Shown here one piece after another: positions 1 through 6,874 of a stretch of DNA of 64,000 bases. The notes under the pieces were generated by a model. It searched no databases. It saw only the letters and a list, made by a program, of their open reading frames with translations, and had not been told where the DNA came from. This DNA is from Bradyrhizobium sp. KBS0727 (GTDB lineage Bacteria > Pseudomonadota > Alphaproteobacteria > Rhizobiales > Xanthobacteraceae): the NCBI RefSeq assembly GCF_005937885.2, contig NZ_CP042176.1, forward strand, positions 6,629,501 through 6,693,500, read 5' to 3'. Both the position numbers and the translations under genes were made by a program. Within the stretch, counting starts at the first letter, position 1; the number at the start of each line of letters is the position of its first letter.

Positions 1-1
1 C

Positions 2-433
2 GCCTTCGAGGATGCCGACGGCAAACCCAAAAAGCTCTCCGACTGGCGCGGCAAGACCGTGCTGGTGAACCTGTGGGCGACCTGGTGCGTGCCCTGTCGC
101 AAGGAAATGCCTGCGCTGGACAGCCTGCAGACCAAGCTGGGGGGCAAGGATTTCGAGGTGGTCGCCATCAACATCGACACCCGCGACGCCGAAAAGCCGA
201 AAAACTTCCTGAAAGACGGCAATTTGACCCGGCTCGCCTATTTCAGTGACCAGAAAGCCAAGGTTTTTCAGGATCTTAAGAACATAGGCAAGGCGCTGGG
301 GATGCCGACCTCGGTGCTGGTCGACGGCCAGGGCTGCGAGATCGCCAATATTGCCGGACCGGCCGAATGGGCCAGCGACGACGCCATCAAGCTGATCAAG
401 GCCGCGGTGCAGCCGGTGGCCGCGGGATTTTAG
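2..433 (+). CDS. tlpA: TlpA-like thiol:disulfide oxidoreductase (5' end missing)
   Basis: This is the C-terminal 143 residues of a thioredoxin-fold protein whose start lies before the window. The frame opens at base 2 and shows the active-site motif WCVPC (bases 83-97) inside the typical NLWATWCVPCRKEMP context, followed by a TlpA/ResA-type region (VVAINIDTRD, GMPTSVLVD with the cis-proline). Proteins of this family are membrane-anchored or periplasmic reductants that keep cytochrome c or oxidase CuA cysteines reduced. In Bradyrhizobium TlpA supports cytochrome aa3 assembly. The membrane anchor cannot be seen here, so the exact subfamily is an inference. Confidence 0.85.
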   Translation, partial: AFEDADGKPKKLSDWRGKTVLVNLWATWCVPCRKEMPALDSLQTKLGGKDFEVVAINIDTRDAEKPKNFLKDGNLTRLAYFSDQKAKVFQDLKNIGKALGMPTSVLVDGQGCEIANIAGPAEWASDDAIKLIKAAVQPVAAGF

Positions 434-448
434 GTCATTTTCCGGGCT

Positions 449-545
449 TCATCCTTCGAGACGGCTGCTTCGCAGCCTCCTCAGGATGAGTCCTAAACCC
501 TCATGGTGTGGAGCGCGTCTTCGCGCGTTTCCGAACCACAAGGAC
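449..545. repeat. Intergenic palindromic repeat (two hairpins)
   Basis: Two adjacent imperfect palindromes follow the tlpA stop. The first has outer arms TCATCCT/AGGATGA (449-489) around an inner GGCTGC-TT-GCAGCC hairpin. The second begins CCCTCATGGTG and contains GCGCG-TCTT-CGCGC. The form matches a short interspersed repeat I recognise from Bradyrhizobium-type genomes. It may also act as a terminator for tlpA. Confidence 0.6.
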
Positions 546-568
546 GCTGCGTGGGCAGCTACCGGATT

Positions 569-766
569 TCAAGCCGTAATATTGAGGTTGCCGCCGATTC
601 CGGCGCCGAGATTGGCGGTGGAAGGCGAGGCCTGCCCGCCCAACAGGGTCAGGACCGCGGACTTTTCAGCATCGGAATTCGATTTCATGATCGTGGCCGC
701 GACCTGCATCTGGGTATTCCCCGCCTGAGCAGAAAGAAGACCCGAAACCATGCTCATCATGTCCAT
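569..766 (-). CDS. YjfB-like putative motility protein
   Basis: A 65-residue protein beginning MDMMSMVSGLLSAQ. It resembles the YjfB/putative motility family (PF14070-like): a short N-terminal helix with several Met and Ala residues, a central QMQVAATIMKSNSDAEKSA helix, and a Gly/Ala-rich tail. The family is small and its function is poorly defined. Its name comes from association with flagellar genes, but no such genes are nearby here. I chose the ATG at 766 over an upstream TTG at 781 because the family starts with this Met-Asp segment. The gene stands alone between tlpA and the XRE/DUF2975 pair. Confidence 0.6.
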   Translation of the reverse strand: MDMMSMVSGLLSAQAGNTQMQVAATIMKSNSDAEKSAVLTLLGGQASPSTANLGAGIGGNLNITA

Positions 767-834
767 ACGCGGTGCCCCCAAACGCGGGCGAGGCTAGCGG
801 GCGAAGGTTAACGCTTGGTGGCCGGAGGATTCCC

Positions 835-1050
835 TCAACCGGCTTCATTGCTCTCGTAACGGAGCAAATCGGCCGGCTGACATTTCAGATATTCACATAT
901 CTTCTCCAGCGTATCGAACCGGACGCCCTTCACTTTTCCCTGCTTGAGCAGCGAGAGATTGGCCTCGGTGATCCCAATATGCTCCGCGAGATCCTTGGAT
1001 TTCACGTTGCGCTCGGCCAGCATCACGTTCAGCCGGACCCGGATCGGCAT
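835..1050 (-). CDS. XRE-family regulator (YozG type)
   Basis: A 71-residue protein that is almost entirely one Cro/C1-type helix-turn-helix. The segment SKDLAEHIGITEANLSLLKQG is the HTH core, and the end (FDTLEKICEYLKCQPADLLRY) is the usual fifth helix of the YozG-like group. It starts 8 bp after the stop of the DUF2975 gene upstream, so the two form one operon. This pairing of a tiny XRE protein with a DUF2975 membrane protein recurs across bacteria. The likely role is autoregulation through the palindrome at 1666-1686. The ATG at 1050 fits the family length better than the longer frame beginning at 1113. Confidence 0.85.
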   Translation of the reverse strand: MPIRVRLNVMLAERNVKSKDLAEHIGITEANLSLLKQGKVKGVRFDTLEKICEYLKCQPADLLRYESNEAG

Positions 1051-1058
1051 GTGGCACC

Positions 1059-1637
1059 TCAGACGAACTGGGCATTTTCGGCGGCGATGGCATGCGCCTC
1101 CGCCATGACCCACGCGATCACCGCGACCAGGCCCGCGAACAGCAACGCCAGCAGCGAGTCGGACCCGAGATTGATCACGAGGGCCTTTCCGGTCGCGTAG
1201 GTCTGCCAGCTCAGCAGGATCGACAACGCGGCGCCGGCAAAGGGCTTCAGCAAGGTCGAAGCAAACACCGCGATCGCAAGGTCGCGCAGCCGATCGACGT
1301 TTTCAGCGGTAAAGAAGCGGCTGTTGGCGAACTCTTCAAAACACCGGCGTGCCCGCAGCAGACCCCAGATCAGGCAAGCGAGCGACAACGCCGATATCGC
1401 CATGCTCGCCAACCGCACGGGCCAGCCGATCGGACGGATCGCGATGCCGGGCAACCGCGCGTCGAGCAGGATGGTTTCATCGACGCTGACGATCCAATAG
1501 GCGGCCAGTCCGGCCGTCAGAACAATCGAAAGCCCCACACATGCGTATGCGAGCACGCGGCTAACGCTCCGAATCCGCCTGACGCGATCGAGCCGCGACA
1601 CCGGATGGGAAAGATCGGACGAGCTGGATGAGATCAT
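1059..1637 (-). CDS. DUF2975 family membrane protein
   Basis: A 192-residue integral membrane protein with four hydrophobic segments (about residues 27-50, 72-95, 118-140 and 155-178). Its layout and the FEEFANSRFFTAENVDRLRDLA segment between helices 2 and 3 match the DUF2975 family. These proteins are usually encoded directly upstream of a small XRE regulator, as here, and probably act with it as a membrane sensor or modulator. That role is inferred from the recurring pairing. The first ATG is used, and the promoter region carries a perfect 8-bp-arm palindrome. Confidence 0.8.
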   Translation of the reverse strand: MISSSSSDLSHPVSRLDRVRRIRSVSRVLAYACVGLSIVLTAGLAAYWIVSVDETILLDARLPGIAIRPIGWPVRLASMAISALSLACLIWGLLRARRCFEEFANSRFFTAENVDRLRDLAIAVFASTLLKPFAGAALSILLSWQTYATGKALVINLGSDSLLALLFAGLVAVIAWVMAEAHAIAAENAQFV

Positions 1638-1665
1638 CGAGTCAGACTCCGCAAAGCGATTGACG

Positions 1666-1686
1666 TATTATCGTTTTACGATAATA
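1666..1686. promoter_or_regulatory. Palindromic operator candidate upstream of DUF2975-XRE operon
   Basis: A perfect inverted repeat, TATTATCG - 5 bp - CGATAATA, lies 29 bp upstream of the DUF2975 start and 41 bp upstream of the divergent gene at 1727. Arm length and position fit an XRE autoregulatory operator. It sits in the most AT-rich part of the neighbourhood. Confidence 0.55.
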
Positions 1687-1726
1687 AATATCTGTATATC
1701 AACATTCTCCCAAACGGAGCCGTCCA

Positions 1727-2137
1727 ATGCCGCATCGTCGTTTACAACGCCCCGGCTCGGTCTTCGCGGGCATCCTCGTTGTGCCGATGATCGGAACAAC
1801 GATGGTTGGCGCCGAACCCTCTACGTCCCGCGGGCAAATCTCGGTCGCGCAGGTTAGGGCAATGCTGGATCAGGCCGCGACCAACCCGACGGCACGCCAA
1901 ACCTTGACCGCCTATCTCGCGGGGGCCGGAGAGACCGCGGGATGGCTACTCGATGTCGCCGCCGACCAGGGTTTTTCGCAGCACGGCTGCGCGCGTCGCC
2001 TCAGCCTCGATGACAAGGCGGCCCGTCAGGCGCTCGAAGCGAACCCGCCAAAGGCCAGCCCGGCCGAAACCGCCGCCACGCCGCTGATCGTTCGCGACAT
2101 GTTGAAGCGCGCCGGATGCCGCCTCAGCGAAAAATGA
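1727..2137 (+). CDS. Exported protein of unknown function
   Basis: A 136-residue protein with a basic N-terminus and a hydrophobic stretch (SVFAGILVVPMIGTTMVGA, about residues 11-29) that can serve as a signal peptide. The mature part is mostly helical. It contains two cysteines, in SQHGCARRL and KRAGCRL, that could form a disulfide in the periplasm. It is transcribed away from the DUF2975-XRE operon across the shared palindromic region, so it may be co-regulated. I do not recognise the family. The match between composition, frame and length makes a real gene likely. Confidence 0.55.
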   Translation: MPHRRLQRPGSVFAGILVVPMIGTTMVGAEPSTSRGQISVAQVRAMLDQAATNPTARQTLTAYLAGAGETAGWLLDVAADQGFSQHGCARRLSLDDKAARQALEANPPKASPAETAATPLIVRDMLKRAGCRLSEK

Positions 2138-2161
2138 GGGACGGCACGAGCGCGCGCGGGA

Positions 2162-3043
2162 TCACCGCGTCGGGACCGGCTTGTCGCCGCGGTAGTCGTA
2201 GAAACCGCGCTGGGTCTTGCGACCGAGCCAGCCGGCCTCGACATATTTCACCAGCAGCGGGCACGGCCGGTATTTGGAATCCGCCAGCCCTTCGTGCAGC
2301 ACCTGCATGATCGACAGACAGGTATCGAGCCCAATGAAATCGGCCAGCTCCAGCGGCCCCATCGGATGGTGGGCGCCGAGCTTCATCGCCGCGTCGATCG
2401 CCTCGACGTTGCCGACGCCCTCGTAGAGCGTGTAGATCGCCTCGTTGATCATCGGCAGCAAAATGCGGTTGACGATGAAGGCCGGGAAATCCTCCGATAC
2501 CGCGACCTGCTTTCCGAGCCGGGTGACGAATTCCTTCGCCGTATCGAACGTCGCATCATCGGTGGCGATGCCGCGGATCAGTTCGACCAGCTCCATCAGC
2601 GGCACCGGATTCATGAAGTGAATGCCGATGAAGCGCTCGGGACGGTCGGTCGAGGCCGCAAGCCGCGTGATCGAGATCGACGAGGTGTTGGAGGCGACGA
2701 TCGCTTCCGGCTTCAGCACCGCGCAGAGTTCGTGGAAGATCTTGCGCTTGACCTCTTCCTTTTCGACCGCGGTCTCGATCACGAGGTCGCAGTCCGATAA
2801 GCCGTCGAGCGTCTCGGCGGATGCGATACGGTCGAGCGCTTTCTTGCGCGCATCCTCGGTAATGATGCCCTTGGCAACCTGACGCGACAGGTTGCCGTTG
2901 ATGGTCGCCATCGCCGATTTCAGCCGGTCGGCCGAGACGTCGTTCAGCACCACGTCGAGCCCGGCGAGCGCCGCCACATGCGCAATGCCGTTGCCCATCT
3001 GGCCCGAGCCGATCACGCCGACCTTCTTGATTGTCACCGCCAT
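2162..3043 (-). CDS. hbdA: 3-hydroxybutyryl-CoA dehydrogenase
   Basis: A 293-residue cytoplasmic enzyme that interconverts acetoacetyl-CoA and 3-hydroxybutyryl-CoA with NAD(P)(H). The N-terminal Rossmann motif is VGVIGSGQMGNGIAHV (residues 8-23). The conserved IGIHFMNPVPLMELVE segment carries the catalytic His, and the C-terminal domain (HHPMGPLELADFIGLDT) ends with a GRKTQRGFYDY signature. I use the ATG giving MAVTIKKVG rather than the longer frame to 3085, which adds 14 non-family residues. It follows etfBA on the same strand after a 190-bp gap containing a repeat and a palindrome. The context suggests fatty-acid or butyrate/PHB metabolism coupled to electron-transfer flavoprotein. Confidence 0.93.
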   Translation of the reverse strand: MAVTIKKVGVIGSGQMGNGIAHVAALAGLDVVLNDVSADRLKSAMATINGNLSRQVAKGIITEDARKKALDRIASAETLDGLSDCDLVIETAVEKEEVKRKIFHELCAVLKPEAIVASNTSSISITRLAASTDRPERFIGIHFMNPVPLMELVELIRGIATDDATFDTAKEFVTRLGKQVAVSEDFPAFIVNRILLPMINEAIYTLYEGVGNVEAIDAAMKLGAHHPMGPLELADFIGLDTCLSIMQVLHEGLADSKYRPCPLLVKYVEAGWLGRKTQRGFYDYRGDKPVPTR

Positions 3044-3098
3044 CTTGCCATCCACCGGAACGGCGCGCACATCGCGCCTGTTCATCTCTGAATCCCTA

Positions 3099-3115
3099 TT
3101 CTGATAATATCAGAA
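3099..3115. promoter_or_regulatory. Palindrome in the hbdA promoter region
   Basis: A perfect inverted repeat, TTCTGAT-AAT-ATCAGAA, sits 56 bp upstream of the hbdA start. Its right part (ATAATATCAGAA) recurs once in the promoter region of the BrkB-like gene near 5920-5931. This is a candidate operator; the regulator is unknown. Confidence 0.4.
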
Positions 3116-3138
3116 CCGGAATTTCAGTCCCACCTTTG

Positions 3139-3186
3139 GCGCGTTTTCTTCACGCAAAGTCGGTATCCGCTTCGCTTGAAAACGCC
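3139..3186. repeat. Interspersed repeat, copy 1 (GCGTTTTC...GAAAACGC)
   Basis: A 48-bp element with terminal inverted arms GGCGTTTTC-type, reading GCGTTTTCTTCACGC near one end and CTTCGCTTGAAAACGC at the other. A second copy lies at 28478-28525 with nearly the same sequence. It is non-coding and sits between etfA and hbdA. The family resembles short repeats scattered through Bradyrhizobium genomes. Confidence 0.7.
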
Positions 3187-3233
3187 CTGAAACATACCGG
3201 CCGGACGTTTTCACATCCGGCCGGTCCCGTCAG

Positions 3234-4178
3234 TTACTTGCCGAGCTTGCCGAGTTCTTCGGTCAGTTCGGGAACCGCCTGATAGAGGTCCGCGACCAGG
3301 CCGTAATCGGCAACCTGGAAGATCGGCGCGTCCTCGTCCTTGTTGATCGCGACGATCACCTTGGAGTCCTTCATGCCGGCGAGATGCTGGATCGCGCCGG
3401 AGATACCGATCGCGATATACAGTTCCGGCGCCACCACCTTGCCGGTCTGGCCGACCTGCCAGTCGTTCGGCGCGTAGCCGGCATCGACCGCGGCGCGCGA
3501 GGCGCCGACACCGGCGCCGAGCTTGTCGGCGAGCGGCTCGATATATTTGGCGAAGTTCTCGCGGCTCTGCATGGCGCGTCCGCCGGAAACGATGATCTTC
3601 GCCGAGGTCAGTTCGGGACGGTCGCTCTTGGCGACTTCCTCGCCGACAAAGCTGGAGAGGCCGGGATCGGCCGCAGATGCGGCGTTCTCGACCGTTGCGC
3701 TGCCGCCGTCACCTGCCGCGGCAAAGGTCGAGGTCCGCACCGTGATAACCTTCTTGGCGTCCTTTGACTTGACGGTCTGGATCGCGTTGCCGGCATAGAT
3801 CGGACGCTCGAAGGTATCGGGCGCAATCACCTTGATGATTTCCGAGACCTGCATAACGTCGAGCAGGGCCGCGACGCGCGGCATCACGTTCTTGAAGCGC
3901 GAGGTCGCGGGCGCGACGAAGGCGTCGTAGCCGGGGGCGAGCGCCACGATCAGCGCGGCCAACGGCTCGGCGAGGTCGTGGGCATAGAGCAGGCCGTCGG
4001 CCAGCAGCACCTTCTTCACGCCGGCCAGCTTGGCCGCCGCATCCGCGGCCGCCTTGGCATTTTCACCGGCCACCAGCACGTGAACGTCGCCGCCGAGGGC
4101 GGTCGCTGCGGTCAGCGCCTTGTTGGTGGAGTCCTTGATCGACGCATTGTCGTGTTCGGCAATCAACAGCGTAGTCAT
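3234..4178 (-). CDS. etfA: Electron transfer flavoprotein, alpha subunit
   Basis: A 314-residue protein carrying the FAD-binding C-terminal domain of ETF. The signature runs from GGRAMQSRENF through GASRAAVDAGY, NDWQVGQTGK, PELYIAIGISGAIQH and INKDEDAPIFQVADYGLVAD. ETF passes electrons from acyl-CoA and other flavin dehydrogenases to ETF:quinone oxidoreductase or to nitrogenase-linked Fix systems. Length and spacing fit the housekeeping EtfA rather than FixB. Its ATG overlaps the etfB stop by one base, so the two are translationally coupled and expected in equal amounts. Confidence 0.96.
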   Translation of the reverse strand: MTTLLIAEHDNASIKDSTNKALTAATALGGDVHVLVAGENAKAAADAAAKLAGVKKVLLADGLLYAHDLAEPLAALIVALAPGYDAFVAPATSRFKNVMPRVAALLDVMQVSEIIKVIAPDTFERPIYAGNAIQTVKSKDAKKVITVRTSTFAAAGDGGSATVENAASAADPGLSSFVGEEVAKSDRPELTSAKIIVSGGRAMQSRENFAKYIEPLADKLGAGVGASRAAVDAGYAPNDWQVGQTGKVVAPELYIAIGISGAIQHLAGMKDSKVIVAINKDEDAPIFQVADYGLVADLYQAVPELTEELGKLGK

Positions 4179-4927
4179 CAGAGAACCCCGGCTTCGGTCT
4201 TGAGCTTCGAAATCAGTTCGGCGACGTCCTTGACCTTGACGCCTCCCTTGCGGCCGGGCGGTTCCGAGGTCTTGAGCACTTCGAGACGCGGCGTGAGATC
4301 GACGCCGTAGTCGGACGCGCTCTTGTCGTCGATCGGCTTCTTCTTCGCCTTCATGATGTTGGGCAGCGAGGCGTAGCGCGGCTCGTTCAATCGCAAGTCC
4401 GTCGTTACGATCGAGGGTCCCTTCAGTTTCACGGTCTGCAGGCCGCCGTCGACTTCGCGCGTCACCTTGAAATCTGCACCGTCGACTTCGAGCTTGGAGG
4501 CAAAGGTCGCCTGCGACCAGCCCAGCAGGGCAGCCAGCATCTGGCCGGTCTGGTTGGAATCGTCGTCGATCGCCTGCTTGCCGAGAATGATCAGGCCGGG
4601 CTTTTCAGCGTCGGCGACGGCTTTCAAAATCTTCGCGACCGCCAGCGGTTCGACGTTGCCTTCGGCCTTGACCAGAATGCCGCGGTCGGCGCCCATGGCA
4701 AGACCGGTCCGGATGGTTTCCGAGGCTTGCGCCGGGCCGATCGACACCACGACCACCTCGGTCGCCTTGCCGGCTTCCTTCAGCCGCAGGGCTTCCTCGA
4801 CGGCGATTTCGTCGAACGGATTCATCGACATCTTCACGTTGGCGAGTTCCACGCCCGTTCCGTCGCTCTTGACGCGGACCTTGACGTTGTAATCGACCAC
4901 CCGCTTTACCGGCACAAGAACCTTCAT
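4178..4927 (-). CDS. etfB: Electron transfer flavoprotein, beta subunit
   Basis: A 249-residue partner of EtfA that begins MKVLVPVKRVVDYNVKVRV, the classic ETF-beta start. It shows the AMP-binding region (VVVSIGPAQASETIRTGLAMGADRGILV) and the ETF-beta signature around VDGGLQTVKLKGPSIVTTDLRLNEPRYASLPNIMKA. I chose the ATG at 4927 because the longer frame to 5002 adds 25 non-homologous residues. A GAAAGAGGATCG stretch upstream provides the ribosome binding site. It lies downstream of the adenosyltransferase gene on the same strand and probably in the same operon. Confidence 0.96.
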   Translation of the reverse strand: MKVLVPVKRVVDYNVKVRVKSDGTGVELANVKMSMNPFDEIAVEEALRLKEAGKATEVVVVSIGPAQASETIRTGLAMGADRGILVKAEGNVEPLAVAKILKAVADAEKPGLIILGKQAIDDDSNQTGQMLAALLGWSQATFASKLEVDGADFKVTREVDGGLQTVKLKGPSIVTTDLRLNEPRYASLPNIMKAKKKPIDDKSASDYGVDLTPRLEVLKTSEPPGRKGGVKVKDVAELISKLKTEAGVL

Positions 4928-5053
4928 CGATCCTCTTTCGCTTGAATTCTGGGGTTTGATGGCTTGGGCGCGGAACCTAAAGGTCCCGCTACCGGTGGTC
5001 AACGCGCGAAAGCCAAAAATCGGCCCCGCACGGCCGGGAAGACGATAGGTATT

Positions 5054-5626
5054 TTAACGGTTCTGACCCGGCACCCAGAGCACGTCTCCGGCCCCATTGT
5101 CGTTCACGGCGCGACTGGCCACAAACAGGAAATCCGACAGCCGGTTGATATATTGTATGGCAGCGTCGCTGACCGGCTCGGCCGGATTGGCGGCGAGTTC
5201 CACCATGATCCGTTCCGCCCGGCGACATATGGTGCGGGCGAGATGGAGGTATGCCGCGGCGGGGGTGCCGCCCGGCAAAATAAAGGACGTCAGCGGCGCC
5301 AGCTTCGCGTTCAGGCTATCGATATCGCGCTCGAGCCGCTCGACTTGGCTCGCCAGCATCCGCAGCCGTTCGGCCTTGCCGTCGCGCTGGGGCACCGCGA
5401 GGTCGGCGCCGAGATCGAACAGATCGTTCTGGATCAGGCCCAGCATTTGATCGAGTTCGGGCGCGTCGGCCAGATGCAGCCGCACCACGCCGATGGCGGC
5501 ATTGGTCTCGTCCACGGTGCCGTAGGCTGCGATCCGCAGATCGAACTTCGGGCGGCGCTCGCCGCTGCCGAGCGCCGTGGTGCCGTCGTCGCCGGTTTTC
5601 GTATAGATGCGGTTCAGCACGACCAT
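5054..5626 (-). CDS. PduO-type ATP:cob(I)alamin adenosyltransferase
   Basis: A 190-residue enzyme that moves the adenosyl group from ATP to cob(I)alamin to make coenzyme B12. The ATP-binding start TKTGDDGTTALGSGERRPK and the C-terminal signature (FILPGGTPAAAYLHLAR, CRRAERIMVEL, YINRLSDFLFVASR) identify the PduO/MMAB family, not the CobA/BtuR family. The start MVVLNRIYTKTG is chosen; the frame to 5860 runs through the upstream gene and is not family-like. It lies 23 bp downstream of the HIG1-type gene and upstream of etfB, an order common in Rhizobiales. Confidence 0.93.
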   Translation of the reverse strand: MVVLNRIYTKTGDDGTTALGSGERRPKFDLRIAAYGTVDETNAAIGVVRLHLADAPELDQMLGLIQNDLFDLGADLAVPQRDGKAERLRMLASQVERLERDIDSLNAKLAPLTSFILPGGTPAAAYLHLARTICRRAERIMVELAANPAEPVSDAAIQYINRLSDFLFVASRAVNDNGAGDVLWVPGQNR

Positions 5627-5649
5627 TTTAGACTCCTGCGTCCGGTACG

Positions 5650-5844
5650 CTATTTGCCCATCGCCCAGACGGCGACCATGGTGATGACGATGGCGACGAA
5701 CTGCAGCAACACCCGCAGGCGCATCAGTTGCTGCGACCGGTTCGGCGAGCCGCCCCGCATCATGTTGATGAGGCCGAGCAGCAGCACGATTGCGACGGCC
5801 GCAACGGCGATGGGAAGGACAATCGAACTCAGAAAGGATGCCAT
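5650..5844 (-). CDS. HIG1-type twin transmembrane protein
   Basis: A 64-residue protein with two membrane helices (about residues 7-27 and 46-62) joined by the loop NMMRGGSPNRSQQLMRLRVLLQF. The loop matches the hypoxia-induced gene 1 (HIG_1_N) pattern. Homologues are inner-membrane proteins; mitochondrial relatives modulate respiratory complexes III and IV. It opens the operon that continues with the cobalamin adenosyltransferase and etfBA, suggesting a link to respiration, although its exact job in bacteria is not known. Confidence 0.8.
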   Translation of the reverse strand: MASFLSSIVLPIAVAAVAIVLLLGLINMMRGGSPNRSQQLMRLRVLLQFVAIVITMVAVWAMGK

Positions 5845-5947
5845 TGGCGCTACATAACACCGCGCAGGGTCAACATCTACACGTTCACAAGCGGTTCAAC
5901 GATCTGGCTTTTAACCCAATAATATCAGAAGCTAGCCGGATTCCCGG

Positions 5948-6874
5948 GTGAAACCGTCATTCGCAAGCACAAGGTGGGCTGTGAGGCAAATACGCTACGT
6001 CTACCACGTCGTGATGGATGCGTTTTACACGTTTCTCGCCGACGACGGCTGGGCGATCGCGAGCCATATTGCGCTGTCGACGCTGATGGCGCTGTTTCCC
6101 TTCCTGATCGTGCTGACCTCGCTGGCCGGCTTTTTCGGCTCCAAGGAACTCGCCGACCAGGCCGTCAGCCTGTTGCTGGAGGTGTGGCCCAAGCAGGTCG
6201 CCGATTCGCTGTCGGGCGAAATCCACGACGTCCTGACCACCACGCGCGGCGATATCCTGACCATCGGCGCCGTGCTCGCGGTCTACTTTGCCTCCAACGG
6301 CGTCGAAGCGCTGCGGGTGGCGCTGAACCGCGCCTATTCCGTGGTCGAGCCGCGGCGCTGGTACTGGCTGCGGCTGGAATCGATCGGCTACACGCTGGTG
6401 GCGGCCTTCACATCGCTGGCGATGGCGTTCCTGATCGTGCTCGGGCCGCTGATGCTGGAAGCGGCGCGGCGCCACATTCCGTTTTTCGTCGAGACCAACG
6501 AGCACTTCCTCAACGTCACCCGCTACGGCATCACGATCTCGGCGCTGATCGTGGCGCTCATTATCCTGCACGCCTGGCTGCCGGCGGGACGAAGAGGTTT
6601 CCTGCAGATCCTGCCCGGCATCATCTTCACCATGGTGGCGTCGCTGGTGTCGGGCATCGTGTTCGGCCAGTACCTGGCGCGCTTCGCCAACAATTACGTG
6701 ACGATGTATGCCGGCCTCGCGTCGGTCATCATCGCGCTGGTGTTTCTGTATTTCATCGCCGCGATCTTCGTCTATGGCGGCGAGTTGAATGCGGCGATCA
6801 TCAAGTCGCGGCTGCCGCACGGCGTGTCGCTTCAAGCAGCGCAGTCGCTAGCGCACGGGGAGACACGGGCTTGA
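5948..6874 (+). CDS. YihY/BrkB-family inner membrane protein
   Basis: A 308-residue protein with six or so membrane spans and the BrkB-family landmarks DGWAIASHIALSTLMALFPF near residue 30, a YAGLASVIIALVFLYFIAAIFVYGGELNAAI stretch near residue 255, and a short polar tail. The family used to be called ribonuclease BN but is an integral membrane family of unclear transport or cell-envelope role. The start is GTG (VKPSFASTRW). Its last 74 bp overlap tail to tail with the histidine kinase gene on the other strand. Confidence 0.88.
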   Translation: MKPSFASTRWAVRQIRYVYHVVMDAFYTFLADDGWAIASHIALSTLMALFPFLIVLTSLAGFFGSKELADQAVSLLLEVWPKQVADSLSGEIHDVLTTTRGDILTIGAVLAVYFASNGVEALRVALNRAYSVVEPRRWYWLRLESIGYTLVAAFTSLAMAFLIVLGPLMLEAARRHIPFFVETNEHFLNVTRYGITISALIVALIILHAWLPAGRRGFLQILPGIIFTMVASLVSGIVFGQYLARFANNYVTMYAGLASVIIALVFLYFIAAIFVYGGELNAAIIKSRLPHGVSLQAAQSLAHGETRA

